In this document: positions 5,562 to 8,738 of the stretch, piece after piece
Numbering within the stretch: the stretch's first letter is position 1
Layout: each line of letters starts with the position of its first letter
Origin: CAWJHE01 sp964614855
GTDB lineage: Bacteria; Chloroflexota; Anaerolineae; Anaerolineales; UBA4823
Assembly: GCA_964614855.1 (NCBI GenBank)
Contig: CAZTMX010000118.1
Location: 1 to 8,738, forward strand
Direction of reading: 5' to 3'
DNA: 8,738 nt
The notes under the pieces: generated by a model
Told to the model about the DNA's origin: nothing
Databases searched by the model: none
What the model saw: only the letters and a program-made list of their open reading frames with translations
Made by a program: the position numbers and the translations under genes

Positions 5562-6539
5562 ATGAGGAACTTGCGTAAATATTCTCTTTTTGTCCTGGTA
5601 ATGATTACAGCTGTCAGCCTGTTGCTCAGCAGCTGCACAAAGACCCCTGAAACTGCACCCTCCGGCGAAGTTGTAACACTCAGAATCGCCTTGATCCCCG
5701 TGTTGGATGCGCTGCCTATCCTGGTGGCGGATCAGGAGGGTCTCTTCGAAGCCAATGGGGTAAAGGTGGAGTTGATTCCGGTCGCGGCAGCGGGGGAACG
5801 CGATCAGGTGATCGCCTCCGGTCAGGCGGACGGTATGATCAATGAGCTGTTGTCCACCGCTGTCAGCAATCAAGACCAGATCCAATTGCAGGTGGTGCGC
5901 TATGCACGCACAGCCACAGCCCAGGATGCGTTGTTTCGCATTATCGCGGCAGGCAAGAGCGGCATCCAAACCGTTGCCGATCTAAAAGGTGTGGAAATTG
6001 GCATCTCGCAGGGTACAATCATCGAGTACTGGACCCATCGTTTATTGCTGGCTGAAGGTTTCACACCAGAAGACATCAAGACCATTGCCGTTCCCAAGAT
6101 ACCCGACCGCATGTCCCTGTTAGGAACTGGAGAGTTGAAGGCTGCAGTTCTTCCCGATCCCCTGTCCTCCCTGGCTATTCAACAAGGTGGGCGGCTGATT
6201 CTGGATGACACCGGTCACCCAGAATACAGTTACAGCACCATTGCTTTTCGCAAGGCTGTAATCGATAAACACCCAATGGCAATCCGTGCTTTCCTGTCTG
6301 CAGTCGAAGCTGCTGTGCAGAAAATCAACACCAATCCCACGCAGTTCACGGAAATCCTGAAAAATCAGAATATTGTCCCTGCACCGCTGCTGGAGTCCTT
6401 CCAACTGCCAAAATTTGTGACTGCGGGCGTGCCCAGCCAGGATCAATGGCAGGACATGCTGGAATGGGCAACAGCACAGGGGCTGATCAAAAAAGATGTG
6501 AAATACGAGGACACGGTCACAGCAGAATTCTTACCTTGA
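5562..6539 (+). CDS. ABC transporter substrate-binding lipoprotein, NMT1/SsuA-like (type 2 periplasmic-binding fold)
   Basis: This protein would capture a small solute outside the membrane and deliver it to the permease and ATPase encoded next. The 325-residue precursor starts with a lipoprotein signal: basic MRNLRKY, a hydrophobic core and the lipobox LSSC with Cys25 as the lipidated residue. The mature protein shows the NMT1/THI5/SsuA pattern: VTLRIALIPVLDALPILVADQEG (split over 38-60), GLFEANGVKVEL, a hinge near TVADLKGVEIGISQGT (137-152), then LPDPLSSLAIQQGG (197-210) and IAFRKAVIDKHP (227-238). Relatives bind sulfonates, nitrate, pyrimidine precursors of thiamine or methionine-like ligands, and nothing here decides which. 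MqnA-type menaquinone enzymes share the fold, but the lipobox and adjacent ABC subunits argue for transport. The start is fixed by AAGGAG 9 nt upstream. A 67-nt gap follows before the ATPase gene. Confidence 0.92.
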   Translation: MRNLRKYSLFVLVMITAVSLLLSSCTKTPETAPSGEVVTLRIALIPVLDALPILVADQEGLFEANGVKVELIPVAAAGERDQVIASGQADGMINELLSTAVSNQDQIQLQVVRYARTATAQDALFRIIAAGKSGIQTVADLKGVEIGISQGTIIEYWTHRLLLAEGFTPEDIKTIAVPKIPDRMSLLGTGELKAAVLPDPLSSLAIQQGGRLILDDTGHPEYSYSTIAFRKAVIDKHPMAIRAFLSAVEAAVQKINTNPTQFTEILKNQNIVPAPLLESFQLPKFVTAGVPSQDQWQDMLEWATAQGLIKKDVKYEDTVTAEFLP

Positions 6540-6595
6540 AAAAGGTAGCAGATCACAACCGCTGCGCTGATCGTATCAATCAGAAATTTAGCCAC

Positions 6596-6610
6596 ATGGC
6601 ATTTCAATGA
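6596..6610 (+). other. Four-residue mini-ORF overlapping the ATPase start codon
   Basis: ATGGCATTTCAATGA encodes Met-Ala-Phe-Gln and stops at a TGA that overlaps the ATPase ATG (6607) as ATGA. The ATPase start itself has no Shine-Dalgarno site, so ribosomes ending at this mini-ORF could reinitiate there. The mini-ORF also lacks a clear ribosome-binding site, so chance is quite possible. Confidence 0.25.
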
Positions 6611-7371
6611 TCGCTCTGGAAAACCTTACCTATGCTTATGCATCCCATGCGCCTGTTTTTCAGGATTTCTCCTGGCGCGCAAATCGCGGCGAAGCCTGGG
6701 CGGTCATCGGACCTTCGGGTTGCGGCAAGACGACACTCCTTTACCTTTTGGCTGGGCTAAGGTTTCCCACCTCCGGCAGAGTATTGATCAACGACCAGCC
6801 CCTGCAGCGCCCCCGCCCGCACACCGGTCTAATCCTGCAGGATTACGGTCTGCTGCCGTGGGCAACCGTGCGCCAAAACGCAGCATTGGGTTTGCAGGTG
6901 CGCATTTTTTATGGTCCGGATGGCAAACACGCGCCCTCGGATTTTCGACCCACCCTGGATGTCGATCCATGGTTGGAGCGTCTGGGGCTGGCTGCCTTTA
7001 GCGATAAGTACCCTGCGCAGCTCTCCGGCGGGCAACGTCAGCGCACCGCCATCGCCCGCACCCTGGCGCTAAAACCCGATTTACTCTTGATGGATGAACC
7101 ATTTTCATCCCTGGACGCCCCCACGCGCGAGAATCTGCAAAAACTGGTGAGCGATCTCTGGGCCGAGCACCAGTTGACCCTGGTGATCGTCACCCATGCT
7201 ATCGAAGAAGCTGTGGTGATGGGACAAAAAATCCTGCTGTTGGGGCAGCCCCCAAACACCCAACCAGTGGTTATCGACAACCCGCAAGCTGCTCAAGCGG
7301 ATTTCCGCGACTCTCAAGCTTACAGTGAACTGGTGCGAGAGCTACGGCGCAGGCTGGAGAGCCGCGAATGA
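6607..7371 (+). CDS. ABC transporter ATP-binding protein, SsuB/TauB/nitrate-type
   Basis: This cytoplasmic ATPase powers the importer formed with the flanking binding protein and permease. The 254-residue protein carries every nucleotide-binding motif: Walker A GPSGCGKT (35-42), Q-loop LQDYGLLPW with Q78, signature LSGGQRQR (139-146), Walker B LLLMDEP (159-165, catalytic E164), D-loop SSLD (167-170) and switch His197 (VTHAIEEA). 'GLLPW' after the Q-loop Gln is typical of the nitrate/sulfonate/taurine class. The helical segment before the signature (about 98-120, containing FYGPDGKHAP) appears roughly ten residues longer than in SsuB- or TauB-like proteins and looks like an inserted loop. ATG 6607 lacks a Shine-Dalgarno site; a mini-ORF overlaps it. 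The stop overlaps the permease start as ATGA. Confidence 0.96.
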   Translation: MIALENLTYAYASHAPVFQDFSWRANRGEAWAVIGPSGCGKTTLLYLLAGLRFPTSGRVLINDQPLQRPRPHTGLILQDYGLLPWATVRQNAALGLQVRIFYGPDGKHAPSDFRPTLDVDPWLERLGLAAFSDKYPAQLSGGQRQRTAIARTLALKPDLLLMDEPFSSLDAPTRENLQKLVSDLWAEHQLTLVIVTHAIEEAVVMGQKILLLGQPPNTQPVVIDNPQAAQADFRDSQAYSELVRELRRRLESRE

Positions 7372-8111
7372 AACGCCGTGACCTTCTCACTGCAACCCTT
7401 GTTTTGCTGGTTCTCTGGCAGGTTGCCGCCATGCTGGTGAACCAACCCATCCTGCCCTCTCCATTCACTGTCGTGGGGGCTTTATGGCAGGAGATTGTAG
7501 ATGGAGAACTGCCGGGACATTTTCTGGCCAGCCTGTGGCGCGTCGTGGCAAGCACCTTCTTAGCCATTATTACCGCTGCCCCAGCCGGGTTGATCCTGGG
7601 CCAATCCAGGCGGCTGGACAACTTCTTTGCGCCCATCACCTATCTTCTGTACCCCATTCCAAAGGTTGTGCTGGTGCCTATTGTGCTGTTATTTTTCGGT
7701 ATAGGGGATTTGCCAAAGATCATCATCATCTTTATGATCCTGTTTTTCCAGATCCTGGTGCTGGTGCGCGACCAGGCTGCCAGCATCCGTCCTGAGCTGA
7801 TCCAAAGCGTGCGCAGTCTGGGCGCAGGCAGAAGGGCTTTATTCCGCTTTGTCTATCTACCTGCCAGCCTGCCCGCTATCTTGACTGCGCTGCGCCAGTC
7901 TGTCGGAACTGCCGTGGCGGTGTTGTATGTTGCGGAATTATTTGCGACCCAGCGCGGGTTGGGTTACTACATCTACCTGACAGGCAGCACTTTGTATAAC
8001 TACCCGGCGATGTATGCTGGTATCGTGGCATTAAGCCTGATGGGATTAGGGCTATATTTTTCGGTGGATTGGCTGGAACGCAAGCTGTGCCCCTGGCAAT
8101 CTGCCCGCTAG
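7368..8111 (+). CDS. ABC transporter permease, SsuC/TauC-like (binding-protein-dependent transport family)
   Basis: This is the membrane subunit of the importer, 247 residues with about six hydrophobic helices (for example near 7-23, 55-77, 97-111, 117-133, 180-192 and 214-232). It would work as a homodimer bound to two copies of the ATPase. The cytoplasmic coupling loop (EAA loop) is at 143-170: ELIQSVRSLGAG, then VYLPASLPAI. The Glu, the Gly nine residues later and the LP are kept, while the two Ala of EAA are replaced by Leu-Ile. GLGYYIY (197-203) is also typical of this class. The ATG overlaps the ATPase TGA by 4 nt and has GGAGA 7 nt upstream, so the start is secure. No further gene follows on this strand, and its stop lies 8 nt from that of menA on the opposite strand. 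Confidence 0.95.
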   Translation: MKRRDLLTATLVLLVLWQVAAMLVNQPILPSPFTVVGALWQEIVDGELPGHFLASLWRVVASTFLAIITAAPAGLILGQSRRLDNFFAPITYLLYPIPKVVLVPIVLLFFGIGDLPKIIIIFMILFFQILVLVRDQAASIRPELIQSVRSLGAGRRALFRFVYLPASLPAILTALRQSVGTAVAVLYVAELFATQRGLGYYIYLTGSTLYNYPAMYAGIVALSLMGLGLYFSVDWLERKLCPWQSAR

Positions 8112-8119
8112 CAATGGGT

Positions 8120-8738
8120 TTATAGAGAGAGCAAAACCTGCAAGACCAGCCCCAATGAGAACAGCAGCGCATAAGCCAGGGTCAGACGCCCCGTCCCTGC
8201 CAGGGCTTCGTTCAATGGTCGTCCCGTCTGGCGCCAGATGAATTTCGTCATTCGCCATGCCAACGGCAGTGACAACCAGGAAAGCATGACCCAGATCGAA
8301 CTGAAACCGCCCAGCCACATCACCAGGCTGACAAGATACGCCCCCAGCAGACATAATAAATATTCGATGCGGGTATTCCGCTCTCCAAGCCGCACCGCCA
8401 GGGTCATCTTGCCAGAGTCGCGATCTGAGTGGATATCCCGCAAATTATTGACCACCAGGATCGCCACGATCAGAAAACCCATCGACAGGGAGGCAATGAC
8501 GACCGCCGCAGGAAGTTGCTGCGCCTGGATATAATAGGTGCCGCATACAGCTACCAACCCAAAGAAAATGAAGACGAAAACCTCACCCAAAGCATGGTAA
8601 CCGTATGGATAGGGTCCGCCGGTGTAAGCAAGCGCCGCAGCGATGGCTGCCAACCCGGCTGCCAGGATCGGCCAGCCCGCCAGCCAGACCAGGTAAACGC
8701 CCAACAGGGCTGCCAGGCCGAAAACCACCCACATCCCC
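8120..8738 (-). CDS. menA: 1,4-dihydroxy-2-naphthoate polyprenyltransferase MenA (UbiA family), 5' end outside the window
   Basis: MenA attaches a polyprenyl chain to 1,4-dihydroxy-2-naphthoate to give demethylmenaquinone, in the cytoplasmic membrane. About 206 codons are visible. The frame stays open to the window edge; the Met at 8734 is probably internal, since family members are near 300 residues. Counting from that Met, diagnostic stretches are AYTGGPYPYGYHALGE (36-51), FVFIFFGLVAVCGTYY (53-68) and the second Asp-rich motif NNLRDIHSDRDSGKMTLAVRLG (split over 96-117, with D100, D104 and D106), which holds Mg-diphosphate. The rest forms hydrophobic helices. The first Asp-rich motif must lie upstream, outside the window. 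The TGG-PYPYGY and NNLRD patterns separate MenA from UbiA, COX10 and chlorophyll-synthase relatives. The gene implies menaquinone-based respiration. Confidence 0.92.
   Translation of the reverse strand, partial: GMWVVFGLAALLGVYLVWLAGWPILAAGLAAIAAALAYTGGPYPYGYHALGEVFVFIFFGLVAVCGTYYIQAQQLPAAVVIASLSMGFLIVAILVVNNLRDIHSDRDSGKMTLAVRLGERNTRIEYLLCLLGAYLVSLVMWLGGFSSIWVMLSWLSLPLAWRMTKFIWRQTGRPLNEALAGTGRLTLAYALLFSLGLVLQVLLSL

Noticed and set aside
5406..5969. 187-residue open frame on the minus strand across the rsmA-SBP boundary
   Set aside because: It lies antisense to two genes with unmistakable protein motifs, has no recognisable domain, and its composition (Cys, His and Gln scattered) looks like a mirrored coding frame.
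5562..6539. MqnA/MqnD-type menaquinone enzyme, suggested by the fold and the nearby menA
   Set aside because: A clear lipoprotein signal with Cys25 and adjacent ATPase and permease genes point to transport. MenA belongs to the classical pathway, not the futalosine one.
8238..8534. 98-residue plus-strand open frame inside menA
   Set aside because: MenA motifs on the other strand are decisive, and this frame has no family resemblance.

Overview
The window carries nine protein-coding genes, seven complete and two cut by the window edges. No rRNA, tRNA, CRISPR array or insertion sequence is visible. Several features together suggest Chloroflexota, probably Anaerolineae: the Thr/Pro/Ser-rich spacer of the LCP protein, an ECF sigma factor followed by a small 'PPRRNA...RAIYLAQ'-type gene, a short-form sugar phosphotransferase ending in 'TFWFRW', and menaquinone-type MenA. 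This placement comes from recognised protein style, not from a search.

Layout from left to right. (1) Minus strand, 1-711: an ECF sigma factor whose 3' end overlaps by 11 nt the start of a second gene that leaves the window at position 1. That second gene is probably the sigma factor's partner or regulator. (2) An AT-rich divergent spacer (712-818) with two short palindromes and a perfect TATAAT. (3) Plus strand, 819-2150: a Wzx/MATE-type polysaccharide flippase. It converges on (4), minus strand, 2180-3361: a membrane phosphoglycosyl transferase that would start glycan assembly on undecaprenyl phosphate. (5) A second divergent spacer (3362-3495) with a TATAAT for each direction. (6) Plus strand, 3496-8111: a compact run of five genes. 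These are an LCP-family glycopolymer ligase, rsmA/ksgA (ATGA overlap with the LCP gene), a lipoprotein substrate-binding protein, an ABC ATPase and an ABC permease (ATGA overlap with the ATPase gene). (7) Minus strand, 8120-8738: the C-terminal two thirds of MenA, converging on the permease with only 8 nt between stop codons.

Functionally there are three blocks. The transferase (initiation on lipid carrier), flippase (translocation) and LCP protein (transfer to the wall) form a plausible minimal set for a cell-surface glycopolymer, although no polymerase or ordinary glycosyltransferase lies in the window. The SBP-ATPase-permease set is a complete NMT1/SsuABC-like importer of unknown substrate, placed behind the 16S rRNA methyltransferase RsmA. 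MenA belongs to menaquinone synthesis.

No clear undescribed system is present. The points most worth a second look are the overlapping partner of the sigma factor, the shortened architecture of the phosphoglycosyl transferase, the likely leaderless start of that gene, and the LCP-rsmA stop/start overlap.
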